A stretch of 64,000 nt of DNA from positions 9,725 to 73,724 of the forward strand of contig CAJTVR010000014.1 of the NCBI GenBank assembly GCA_910580075.1, written 5' to 3'. The stretch comes from an uncultured Eubacterium sp. GTDB lineage: Bacteria; Bacillota; Clostridia; Lachnospirales; Lachnospiraceae. Position numbers and translations under genes: made by a program. The notes beneath the pieces are model-generated. The model ran no database searches and had not been told where the DNA came from. It saw only the letters and a list, made by a program, of their open reading frames with translations. This document shows, piece by piece, positions 36,065-44,274 of the stretch (the first letter of the stretch is position 1; each line of letters opens with the position of its first letter).

Positions 36065-39000
36065 TTATTGTAAAAATGATAGAACATTGTTCGCATTATG
36101 ATTCGCCTGTGTCAGGACACTGATCACTGCCTGCTGGATAATATTATTTTGGGTATACAGCATCATTTCTTTCGCCATATCTGCATCCCGGATACGCGAT
36201 TCAGAGGCCGTTACATTTTCAGCGGTATTCGTAACATTGTTAAATGTATGCTCTAACCGGTTCTGACAGGCACCGTAGGTGCTGCGCCGGTCTGTGATAT
36301 ATTTCAGGGCGTCGTTCACGGCTTTCAGGGTACGGTCTGCCCGTTCTGGTGTTTTCACGCCAATCCGCCATAATCCCATTTCAACAGGGTTAAACGAAAA
36401 TTGCGGAATAACCGTTGAATCAAATGTTATATTACTATGCTGGATATGTAAACCGCTTTCGCTAGTCTGTGTAAATTTGTTTTCAAATATTGCCCGGCTG
36501 GCATAGTTCGCTGCTTCGTCACCAGTGACCTCTGCCATATAAGTATAGTCGGTCCGGTCAAGGTCAAATTCAATGTCTTTTAGCAAATTATCCAGGGCAT
36601 GTCTGGCACCGGCAGCTGTGATAATGTCTTTGTCTGCAGCATCCATAGATCCGCCGTCTGGGATTTCTGTAATTGTGACAGAAGAGTCAGCTCCAGTTTC
36701 ATCTTTTGAGGTTACAGTAAAGTCAATTGAATATTTACTGTAACGGGAATGTTCTGGGTGTGCTGGTATAAAGCTGCCATTTACATCCTTAGCATAGCTG
36801 CCCTGCTGTGACGGCGGCAGGATAGATGGATCTATATCCGTATAGGAACCGTCAGTTAGCTGCCAGAAAGTTTTATAATTTGCATCGGGTACAGATGCAG
36901 GCGGTGTTGTTACTGCAGAACCATCCGCAGCCATCCAGTATTTTTCACTTTCGTATTTTGCCAGTTCAGAAGGAGCAGCCTGGTCAGGGGATACTTTCGT
37001 ATAGGATACTTTACCTGCAGCGTCTGTCAGCTTATAGTACTCTCCGGTAGCGGCATCGGGTGTTACATTCATGTCCACCTTCATATCCATATTTTTTGAC
37101 AGTGCATTAGCATCATAATCAAGTCTGATTTTCAGATTTGACCCGTTGTCGGAATCTGCCTCTAATTTTAATGACTTATGTTCAATTGTAGAAAAAGGTT
37201 TGCGGTAAAACGAAGCGTTATGGGGATCTCCGTATTGCTGGTCATCAAATTGCCTGTAATCAAAGATATAAAAAGTACTGTCTTTGTAGCCGTAACCTGT
37301 AAAATGAGATGAAAAACCTGTTTCCTTTATGACATCTACCATCGTTTTTGCAAGAGCCTCTGGATAATTCGGATAATTTGTAGGGTTGTCAGCCATATTT
37401 TTCGCGATTTTTTCTTTCAATTTATCCAGGTTAATCTTCAGTTCCTTAAAGCCTGAGGAATTAAGGCCAGCGTAGAAACCGACATCTTCCCCTTTGTCGT
37501 TATAGACAGGTTCGTTTGTAAATAGTGTACTGTAATGCTCGTCGCATGTACGGCAAGTCGTATCAAAACCATGCCCATTCAGAGCATCCAGCATTGTATC
37601 GCTGGTAATCTGTTGAAAATTAATCTCTACCCCAGGAAGTGTGGTACCTTTAATGCCCGCACCGCTTACAAAATCCTTCATATCTGCGACATCTATAGTT
37701 TCGCTGAAATATACATTGTTTGTTATGTTATTCGATCCAATAGGGTCGGCTAGGTCGGTAATCGGAGGGATATTTGATACATCAGTTTCACCATTTAACA
37801 AAGCCTGCTGTTTTTGTGCAATCCAGTAATCCAGGTTCTTACTGATATCATTAGACAGCTGTTTTACCTGTTCATCTAATGCCGGGGTTTTAAATTCTAC
37901 CTGCTGGCCGGAATTCTCATGCGTACCTGTCATAGTCAGCACAGGTCCGCTGCCGGTCCAGTCCAGAGAAGTTGCATTATTGTGAAAATCAATTCGGTCA
38001 GGAACATCTTTGTCTTTAGCGTCATCATCAAACAGCTGCTCCGTTTTCCATTCATCTTCCAGCGTGATGGTACTTTCTATGCGGATACCTAGACTGTTGA
38101 CACCGCTGACTTCTTCTGCAAGATAGCTTGTCTTTATAGTATTGCAGTTTAACTTCATACCATCTATTCCGTCCTGAATAGATTTCAGACTGGTAATATC
38201 CGACAGGCGGAAGGAAAAAGCAAGGTCGACAGATTCATCATGGCAGTCATTTTTGTTTCCGTCTATGTAATATTTGTAGGTAAACTCTGGATCACCATCA
38301 CCAAATCCGTTGACAATACCAGAGCCGCCGTCCATTGTCGGAGACGGGTTTTTCCAGGAAGTAATGCTTCTGCCGCTCGAATCCTTAAAATCCTCCCAGA
38401 GCATACGGGAACCTGCAATTTCATTTCCGTTTCTGGTCAGTGCAATCCCTTCTTCATCTACTTTCAGCTCCAGAGAATACTTATCGTCTCCGGTAACAAG
38501 TTCTTCTGCCATAGCTTTAGAAACGCGTATCGTAGGCTGGACTTTAGCATCTACTGCAGTTTCCAGCTGCTGGCCGGAGTAAGCGATATCCCAGGAGTAG
38601 CGGCCATTTGGTCCATAGGATTCATTTAATCTTCGTCCAAATTCTTCGACGCTGGAAACTCCCTTTGGTATATAAAACAGAATCTCTGCGTTCTGATAAC
38701 GAAGCATATATCCTTCTTCAGGCTCTATGCTTGTTGCCGGGTTTCCGTCTTCGTCCTCAAAGCTTTCCGGCAATGGAAAGATTTCGCCGTCAATAATCAG
38801 ACTGCGTCCTACGACTCTGATATCTTTGTGCTGTGAGATATCCGGCACCTGGGCACCGTCTTTGCAGTTCAGAGTAAGTGTAATGGATGGCGGGCCTGCA
38901 TAAGTATATGGGTAAGTTCCGCCCTGGAAGATCTGCTGTCCGTTTTCCATTTTTACCATATCTTTCGAGATGGTATCCCACGGAATGCGGTCGCCGTTTA

Positions 39001-39520
39001 TGATAATTCCGCCAAATTCTGCTTTTCCATTAACAAAATTTGAATTATAGACCTGAAGGTTCAGCTTGGACTCTCCGTCTATTTTCATGCCGATATTGGA
39101 ATTGTCAAAGACGGGCTTGTCGTTGAATTCGGTAGTCAGTCCAATCCGTTTAAGTTCATCCTTTAGCTGGACGATTTCTTCATCAATAGCTTCACGGTCT
39201 TCCACGTTTAACGTGTCGTTCATACCCTGAATCGTAAGCTCTGTAATACGGTGGATGATATCAGTAGCTTCATTCATCGCGCCATCCCCAGTCTGTACAA
39301 AGGAAATACCGTCCATGGTGTTTTTGGAACCCTGATCCAGTCCTCGGATTAAGGCCCGCATTTTTTCGGAGATTTCCAGGCCCGCTGCATCGTCGGCAGC
39401 ACAGCTTACACGAAAACCGCTGGAAAGTTTCTCCATGTTTTTCTCTGTCTTTTTCGAAATACCTTTTAAATTGTTTTGAGCGTTCAGAGCCGCTAAATTG
39501 GTACATACAGATAACATCAT
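36065..39520 (-). CDS. Giant flagellin-type protein (about 1151 residues)
   Basis: N- and C-terminal flagellin domains are clear: SVCTNLAALNAQNNLKGISK, EKLSSGFRVSCAADDAAGLE and the C-terminal NRLEHTFNNVTNTAENVTAS with SRIRDADMAKEM. Between them lies about 900 residues of beta-rich, Gly/Asp/Thr-rich sequence, much larger than ordinary flagellins (about 270-500 residues). The insert holds several cysteines and the motif CRTCDEH near residue 656, unusual since flagellins normally lack cysteine. No HEXXH motif is present, so it is not a flagellinolysin. I start at ATG 39520; an upstream ATG 39553 lacks a ribosome site. Its own sigma-28 promoter lies at 39599-39625. It may be a minor filament component. 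Confidence 0.88.
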   Translation of the reverse strand: MMLSVCTNLAALNAQNNLKGISKKTEKNMEKLSSGFRVSCAADDAAGLEISEKMRALIRGLDQGSKNTMDGISFVQTGDGAMNEATDIIHRITELTIQGMNDTLNVEDREAIDEEIVQLKDELKRIGLTTEFNDKPVFDNSNIGMKIDGESKLNLQVYNSNFVNGKAEFGGIIINGDRIPWDTISKDMVKMENGQQIFQGGTYPYTYAGPPSITLTLNCKDGAQVPDISQHKDIRVVGRSLIIDGEIFPLPESFEDEDGNPATSIEPEEGYMLRYQNAEILFYIPKGVSSVEEFGRRLNESYGPNGRYSWDIAYSGQQLETAVDAKVQPTIRVSKAMAEELVTGDDKYSLELKVDEEGIALTRNGNEIAGSRMLWEDFKDSSGRSITSWKNPSPTMDGGSGIVNGFGDGDPEFTYKYYIDGNKNDCHDESVDLAFSFRLSDITSLKSIQDGIDGMKLNCNTIKTSYLAEEVSGVNSLGIRIESTITLEDEWKTEQLFDDDAKDKDVPDRIDFHNNATSLDWTGSGPVLTMTGTHENSGQQVEFKTPALDEQVKQLSNDISKNLDYWIAQKQQALLNGETDVSNIPPITDLADPIGSNNITNNVYFSETIDVADMKDFVSGAGIKGTTLPGVEINFQQITSDTMLDALNGHGFDTTCRTCDEHYSTLFTNEPVYNDKGEDVGFYAGLNSSGFKELKINLDKLKEKIAKNMADNPTNYPNYPEALAKTMVDVIKETGFSSHFTGYGYKDSTFYIFDYRQFDDQQYGDPHNASFYRKPFSTIEHKSLKLEADSDNGSNLKIRLDYDANALSKNMDMKVDMNVTPDAATGEYYKLTDAAGKVSYTKVSPDQAAPSELAKYESEKYWMAADGSAVTTPPASVPDANYKTFWQLTDGSYTDIDPSILPPSQQGSYAKDVNGSFIPAHPEHSRYSKYSIDFTVTSKDETGADSSVTITEIPDGGSMDAADKDIITAAGARHALDNLLKDIEFDLDRTDYTYMAEVTGDEAANYASRAIFENKFTQTSESGLHIQHSNITFDSTVIPQFSFNPVEMGLWRIGVKTPERADRTLKAVNDALKYITDRRSTYGACQNRLEHTFNNVTNTAENVTASESRIRDADMAKEMMLYTQNNIIQQAVISVLTQANHNANNVLSFLQ

Positions 39521-39537
39521 CCTTGATTCACATCCTT
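39518..39537 (-). promoter_or_regulatory. Two GGA motifs fitting CsrA at the giant flagellin start
   Basis: On the minus strand AAGGATG (39531-39537) and CAAGGATG (39518-39525) match the CsrA consensus core ARGGAUG and overlap the ribosome site and start codon. B. subtilis hag has a comparable pair of sites. Confidence 0.5.
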
Positions 39538-39598
39538 TTTGTAGTGGCGGCAAAAGTTGGAATGGTGATTTTGTTTAAGCCGCATAATTATTATGTGT

Positions 39599-39625
39599 AT
39601 ATCGGTGAATTTTGCCTAAAACTTA
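39599..39625 (-). promoter_or_regulatory. Sigma-28 promoter of the giant flagellin
   Basis: On the minus strand TAAG (39622-39625) and ACCGATAT (39599-39606) are 15 bases apart, matching TAAA-N15-GCCGATAT with two changes, about 75 bases before the ATG. Confidence 0.7.
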
Positions 39626-39691
39626 ATATGAAACATTTAATTGAATAAATGAATCTATTAACAATATAAAAAGTATAACAATGAAAAGTAT

Positions 39692-39718
39692 TAACCATTA
39701 ATTAAAATCAGCCGATAT
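39692..39718 (+). promoter_or_regulatory. Sigma-28 promoter of a short leader transcript
   Basis: TAAC (39692-39695) and GCCGATAT (39711-39718) are 15 bases apart; the -10 box is perfect. The predicted transcript starts near 39725 and meets a terminator at 39861-39866. It divergently faces the giant flagellin promoter. Confidence 0.7.
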
Positions 39719-39750
39719 TATAATAAGTTTAGGAATCGTTCAAAGCATGG

Positions 39751-39866
39751 AGGCGTTATATATGATGATTTTGTGTAACAGAGGGGGTTCTATCTGCTGA
39801 TATCTGACAGTATCTGCTGATATCCTGGTGATATCAGCTAATTTATAGATAGAAACGCCTTTTTTA
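39751..39866 (+). terminator. Terminator/attenuator with a switchable stem
   Basis: AGGCGTT (39751-39757) pairs with AACGCCT (39854-39860) before TTTTTT; inside, TTCTATCT (39788-39795) pairs with AGATAGAA (39847-39854). The inner GATATCAGC (39830-39838) can pair with either of two identical copies of TATCTGCTGATATC (39791-39804 or 39811-39824), so two exclusive folds are possible. It may end the sigma-28 transcript or attenuate the glycosylation operon. The whole 39554-40001 interval holds only these promoters, this structure and a G tract. Confidence 0.65.
39762..39800 (+). CDS. Possible 12-codon leader peptide
   Basis: ATG 39762 follows GGAGG (39749-39753) by 8 bases and reads MMILCNRGGSIC then TGA. 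The ribosome site overlaps the left arm of the outer stem of the attenuator, so translation would affect folding. It may only be chance. Confidence 0.3.
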   Translation: MMILCNRGGSIC

Positions 39867-39931
39867 TTTTATGGAAACGATTTCCAGACTTGCATAAATG
39901 TTAATATCCATACATATAGGATCAAAATCTA

Positions 39932-39943
39932 GGGGGGGGGGGG
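39932..39943 (+). repeat. Homopolymer tract of 12 G in the leader of the glycosylation operon
   Basis: Twelve G lie 58 bases before the start codon at 40002. Five of them pair with CCCCC (39963-39967) around ATTGCT/AGCAAT. A second C run, ACCCCT (39972-39977), can pair with AGGGGT (39991-39996), which is the ribosome site. Changes in G number could alter folding or promoter spacing. Confidence 0.85.
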
Positions 39944-40001
39944 AATTGCTCACAAAGCAATACCCCCTGACACCCCTAAATATGTTATGAAGGGGTAAAA
40001 A

Positions 40002-41555
40002 ATGAGAGAAACAGATTGGTTAAAAGACACAGTCAGATTATGTAAGGCAGAAGATCTATCGGAAAGGAGTGCAGAATTCGAAGTATTAAGAAAACAGTAT
40101 CGTGGATTTTCTGAAAAAGAACGAAATACGATAAGGAATGTCATTAAAAAAGTGTTTGGAATAAATGATAGAATTTATATATATTCAATCGTTATGAATT
40201 ATATGCCGCATGTAGAATTTGCAGAAGACATGATGGATGCTTTTATAGAAGATAATTTTGATCCTTATGTAGGCAGTATGCTGGAATATCAATCATACAG
40301 GGCTTATGATTATATAAAATATTTATATAAGAAAAGAAGAATCTTTCACAAGAAAAATGTGCAAGGATTTAATAATATATTATCTATAGATTATCCATAT
40401 ATAAAGCCAGCTGATAGAAATAAAAAGAGGATTGTTTTTGTTGCAGAACATATCTTATCACCCTTCCATGCGCCGTCTAAAATGGCTATGGATTTTATGC
40501 TGGCTTTAAAAAAGATAGGCTATGAGATTTTTGTGTTCCTTTGCCCAAACGACAATGGCCTTCCAGATGGATTGTGGTATGGCGTCCAGGGTTCGAATAC
40601 GTCTGAGGCTTTAAAAAACGGGATGTGGAAAATAAAGTATCAGGGCAGCTTTTTCGAAGGATATCAGATTAATATGGATGAGTCTGGTATAAAAGAATAC
40701 CGTATGATGCTTTCTTTCATATATGCATGGAATCCAATGTTTGTATTTGCTCTTGGAGTGTCAAACCCTATTATAGATCTGGCAGGAAAGTTTACGACAC
40801 TTGTAGCAGGCGAAGTGAGTACAGCCTGTCCGGTTTCAGAAGGAAAGATATTGCTTCGCTTAGACAGGGGAGAAGAGGAATTAGAACAGGAATATGCAAA
40901 GGTCTTAAAAGAAGAGAACCAGACGCAGATTTTTATGGAAGAAAAAATGCCTGTCGTTATTCAAAATTCTACGTCAGATTATACGAGGGCGGATGCAGGA
41001 CTGCCTGAAGACAGGTTTTTGGCTGCCATTGTAGGAAACAGGCTGGATCTAGATCTAAAGGATGATTTTGTAATAGTTATGTACAGCATGTTAGAGAAAA
41101 TCCCGAATCTGGATTTTGTTATTCTTGGCAGGGTTTCAAAAACCAGAGAGAGGCTGGCAGACTGCAGATATGAAAATAGAATTCATTTTTTGGGATTCCG
41201 GAAGGACTTGATGCAAGTATACAGTGTTCTGGATTTATATATAAATCCAGAAAGGCATGGCGGCGGGTTTAGCAGTGCAATGGCATTGAATGCCGGGATA
41301 CCAGTAGTTACACTGCCAGACTGTGATGTAGCATATAATGCCGGAGAAGAGTTTATTGTAAAAGATTACTGCAGCATGGCTGAAGCAGTGGAAAGATATG
41401 CAAATGACAAAGAATATTATAACCAGCAGGCAGCGGCCACAGAACGTATCAAAGAAAAAAATACAGATCAGAGATTAACCGAATATATGGAAACAATGAC
41501 AGATCATATAGTCAGGCTGATCTATGAAGAGGAAGAGAATAATGATTGCATTTAA
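40002..41555 (+). CDS. Glycosyltransferase (GT-B type)
   Basis: The 517-residue protein has an unfamiliar helical N-terminal part and a GT-B-type C-terminal half. It shows RIVFVAEHILSPFHAPSKMA in the middle, PNLDFVILGRVSKT, RIHFLGFRKDLMQVYSVLDLYINPERHGGG, FSSAMALNAGIPVVTLPDCD, a layout found in glycosyltransferases acting on protein or sugar acceptors. Location at the head of the nonulosonate genes suggests transfer to flagellin. AGGGG at 39991 is the ribosome site; an in-frame stop at 39996 excludes an upstream start. A G tract of 12 lies in its leader. The next gene overlaps by 14 bases. Confidence 0.7.
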   Translation: MRETDWLKDTVRLCKAEDLSERSAEFEVLRKQYRGFSEKERNTIRNVIKKVFGINDRIYIYSIVMNYMPHVEFAEDMMDAFIEDNFDPYVGSMLEYQSYRAYDYIKYLYKKRRIFHKKNVQGFNNILSIDYPYIKPADRNKKRIVFVAEHILSPFHAPSKMAMDFMLALKKIGYEIFVFLCPNDNGLPDGLWYGVQGSNTSEALKNGMWKIKYQGSFFEGYQINMDESGIKEYRMMLSFIYAWNPMFVFALGVSNPIIDLAGKFTTLVAGEVSTACPVSEGKILLRLDRGEEELEQEYAKVLKEENQTQIFMEEKMPVVIQNSTSDYTRADAGLPEDRFLAAIVGNRLDLDLKDDFVIVMYSMLEKIPNLDFVILGRVSKTRERLADCRYENRIHFLGFRKDLMQVYSVLDLYINPERHGGGFSSAMALNAGIPVVTLPDCDVAYNAGEEFIVKDYCSMAEAVERYANDKEYYNQQAAATERIKEKNTDQRLTEYMETMTDHIVRLIYEEEENNDCI

Positions 41556-42684
41556 TGAGCCTGTCTATACTGAAAAGGGCATTGCCAATATTACAGAGGC
41601 AATCCGAAAGAACAAACGCTTAAATGGAGACGGACCGTTTACGGCAAAATGCACAGAATGGTTTGAAACAAAATGCCAGACAAGAGTGCTCCTTACCACA
41701 TCCTGTACACATGCATTGGAGATGGCTGTATTACTGGCAGCTATTAAGGAAGGGGATGAAGTTATTATGCCTTCCTACACATTTGTTTCTACAGCAAATG
41801 CATTTGTCCTTCGGGGAGCAAAGATAAAATTTGTTGATATCCGCAAGGATACTATGAATATAGATGAAACGTTAATAGAAAATGCGCTTACAGAAAAGAC
41901 AAAAGCAATTGTACCGGTACATTATGCAGGCGTCGGATGTGAGATGACAGCTATTATGGATATCGCCAGAAGGAATCATCTGTTTGTAGTGGAAGATGCT
42001 GCACAGGGAATGATGGCAGCTTATAAAGGCAGATATCTGGGAACAATCGGAGACTTTGGCGCATATAGTTTCCATGAAACAAAGAATTATACAATGGGAG
42101 AGGGCGGCTTAATCTGTTTAAATAACGAAAAGTATGTGCATAGAGGAGAAATGATAAGGGAAAAAGGAACAAACCGCTCTCAGTACTTCAGAGGAGAAAT
42201 TGACAAATACAGCTGGGTAGATATAGGATCTTCTTATCTGCCGAGTGAAATGAATGCTGCTTATTTATTTCCACAGCTGGAAATCGCAGATGAAATAAAT
42301 AACAGGCGGCTGGAATTGTGGCAGTTATATTATGATGCACTTGCCGTTTTAGCAGATCAGGGAAAGATTGAACTGCCATATATTCCGGACGAATGCAGTC
42401 ATAATGCACATATGTTTTATATTAAGACGCGCAGTTTAAAAGAGCGTACCAGACTGATTGCATATTTAGCTGAACATGACATTAAAGCTGTTTTTCACTA
42501 TGTTCCATTACATACTTCCAAAGCCGGCATGAAGTTTGGTGAATTTGTAGGTGAAGACAGATATACAACAAAAGAAAGCGAGCGTTTAGTCAGGCTGCCG
42601 ATGTTTTATGCGTTAAAAAATGAAGAAGCAGAATATGTAGCAGATGTAGTCAAAAAGTTTTATAAAAGCGACTGTCAGCTTTGA
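41542..42684 (+). CDS. wecE: dTDP-4-amino-4,6-dideoxygalactose transaminase-like protein
   Basis: The 380-residue PLP aminotransferase matches WecE (RffA) along its length as I recall that protein: GDGPFTAKC near the start, SYTFVSTANAFVLRGAKI, VVEDAAQG, the PLP lysine K181 in FHETKNYT, REKGTNRSQYFRGE and GEDRYTTKESERL. WecE makes TDP-4-amino-4,6-dideoxygalactose. I start at ATG 41542; the frame also has ATG 41524. Here the product would be an amino sugar for the flagellar glycan, with the next-gene acetyltransferase as likely partner. No TDP-glucose synthesis genes are in the window. Confidence 0.88.
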   Translation: MIAFNEPVYTEKGIANITEAIRKNKRLNGDGPFTAKCTEWFETKCQTRVLLTTSCTHALEMAVLLAAIKEGDEVIMPSYTFVSTANAFVLRGAKIKFVDIRKDTMNIDETLIENALTEKTKAIVPVHYAGVGCEMTAIMDIARRNHLFVVEDAAQGMMAAYKGRYLGTIGDFGAYSFHETKNYTMGEGGLICLNNEKYVHRGEMIREKGTNRSQYFRGEIDKYSWVDIGSSYLPSEMNAAYLFPQLEIADEINNRRLELWQLYYDALAVLADQGKIELPYIPDECSHNAHMFYIKTRSLKERTRLIAYLAEHDIKAVFHYVPLHTSKAGMKFGEFVGEDRYTTKESERLVRLPMFYALKNEEAEYVADVVKKFYKSDCQL

Positions 42685-42701
42685 AAGGAATGTAGGATTT
42701 T

Positions 42702-43226
42702 ATGGAGCTTTTGTGTGAAAATCTGGTATTAAGATCGATTACAAGCGAAGATACAGATCTGATATTAAAATGGAGAAACAGTGAAAATGTAAAAAAGTAT
42801 TTTATAGACCAGCGTGAACTTCGAAAAGAGGATCATATGCGCTGGCTTAAGACTAAAGCAGAAACAGGCAGTGTCGTACAGTTTATCATTACACAAAAGG
42901 AGAACGGACGGGCTGTCGGAACTGTTTTTTTGAAAGATATTGATTACCAGAATAGAAAAGCAGAATATGGTATTTTTCTGGGAGAGGAAGATTTCATAGG
43001 AAAAGGAATCGGGACGGCGGTAGCAGGACGGATGATATCATATGCGTTTCAGGAATTAAAACTGCATAAAGTATACTTAAGGGTGTTCGAGGACAACCTG
43101 AGGGCTGTGGCGTGTTATGAAAAAGCAGGTTTTCAAAAAGAGGCGCTATTAAAAGATGATGTATTGATTCATAATGAGTTCAGGAATATAATCATAATGG
43201 GTATTTTAAATACAGAATGTCTGTAA
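42702..43226 (+). CDS. GNAT acetyltransferase (RimJ/RimL or PseH-like)
   Basis: The 174-residue protein has the GNAT fold: LVLRSITSEDTDLILKWRNSE, the acetyl-CoA loop region with GEEDFIGKGIGTAVAG and LRVFEDNLRAVACYEKAGF. PseH-like enzymes acetylate an amino sugar in pseudaminate synthesis, and its place between an aminotransferase and neuB fits this. It starts 17 bases after wecE. Confidence 0.82.
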   Translation: MELLCENLVLRSITSEDTDLILKWRNSENVKKYFIDQRELRKEDHMRWLKTKAETGSVVQFIITQKENGRAVGTVFLKDIDYQNRKAEYGIFLGEEDFIGKGIGTAVAGRMISYAFQELKLHKVYLRVFEDNLRAVACYEKAGFQKEALLKDDVLIHNEFRNIIIMGILNTECL

Positions 43227-43251
43227 ATATTTAAAAGAAAGGGCAGAAAAT

Positions 43252-44256
43252 ATGGGGACATATATTATTGCCGAAGCAGGAGTTAACCACAATGGCGACT
43301 TTGAGCTGGCCCGAAAATTAGTAGATATAGCTGCTGAAGCTGGTGCGGATGCTGTCAAATTTCAGACTTTTAAAGCGTCGGAAAGTACAGGCAGGCAGGC
43401 GGAAAAAGCAGCCTATCAGAAAAAGAATGATCCTGTGGAAGAATCCCAGCTGGATATGATTCGGAAACTGGAACTGCCGTTTGAAGATTTTGGAAAGCTG
43501 CAGCAGTATTGTTTCCAAAAGGGGATTGATTTTATTTCTACACCTGATGGATCAGAAAGTCTTCAGTATCTGATCAGTCTGGACATGCCGTATATTAAAG
43601 CAGGGTCGACGGAAATAACCAATCTTCCGTTTTTGAAAGAAATTGGAGCAGCAGGCAGACCTGTTTTACTGTCTACAGGAATGAGTACGCTTGGTGAAGT
43701 GGAGAAGGCACTTCATGCAATATATGAAACAGGAAATACAGATGTAACGCTTATGCATTGTACGACAGATTATCCGACAGCTGTAAAAGATGTAAACCTG
43801 AATGCAATGCTGACTCTGAAAAATGCGTTTCATGTACCGGCAGGATATTCTGACCATACAAAAGGATATGAGGCAGCAGTGGCAGCAGTGGCTCTGGGTG
43901 CAGTGTGTATTGAAAAACATATTACGCTGGACAGAAATCTTCCGGGACCAGACCACAAGGCATCTATGCCGCCAGAAGAATTCAAAGAGTATGTGCTGCG
44001 CATTCGAAATACAGAACTGCTGCTGGGAGACGGAAGAAAAAAACCGACAGAGCATGAAAAGGACATTATGAATCAGGCCAGACGGAGTATTCTGGCAAAG
44101 CATGATTTAAAGAAAGGAACTGTGCTTGCAAAAGACATGTTCTGCTATAAACGTCCAGGAGACGGGATCAGGCCTGAATATGCACATATTCTGGAGGGCA
44201 GGGTGCTGAAAAGGGATTTGATGGAAGAAGAGAGAATATTGTGGGAAGATGTATAA
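43252..44256 (+). CDS. neuB: Nonulosonate synthase (NeuB family)
   Basis: The 334-residue enzyme condenses a 6-deoxy- or N-acetylmannosamine-type sugar with phosphoenolpyruvate. It has IIAEAGVNHNGD at the N-terminus, KFQTFKA, PYIKAGS, LSTGMSTLGEV, the HCTTDYPT block, GYSDHTKG and EKHITLDRNLPGPDHKASMPPEE, then a C-terminal antifreeze-like SAF domain (ARRSILAKHDLKKGTVL). Whether the product is neuraminate, legionaminate or pseudaminate cannot be told from this sequence alone. neuC lies downstream in the same run of genes. Confidence 0.93.
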   Translation: MGTYIIAEAGVNHNGDFELARKLVDIAAEAGADAVKFQTFKASESTGRQAEKAAYQKKNDPVEESQLDMIRKLELPFEDFGKLQQYCFQKGIDFISTPDGSESLQYLISLDMPYIKAGSTEITNLPFLKEIGAAGRPVLLSTGMSTLGEVEKALHAIYETGNTDVTLMHCTTDYPTAVKDVNLNAMLTLKNAFHVPAGYSDHTKGYEAAVAAVALGAVCIEKHITLDRNLPGPDHKASMPPEEFKEYVLRIRNTELLLGDGRKKPTEHEKDIMNQARRSILAKHDLKKGTVLAKDMFCYKRPGDGIRPEYAHILEGRVLKRDLMEEERILWEDV

Positions 44257-44274
44257 GCGGGAGAAGCAGTACTT

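Noticed and set aside
36065..39520. Possible flagellinolysin (HEXXH flagellin)
   Set aside because: I read the whole insert and found no HEXXH motif.
39762..39800. Leader peptide as amino-acid-sensing attenuator
   Set aside because: The 12 codons show no run of a single amino acid that would point to charged-tRNA sensing.
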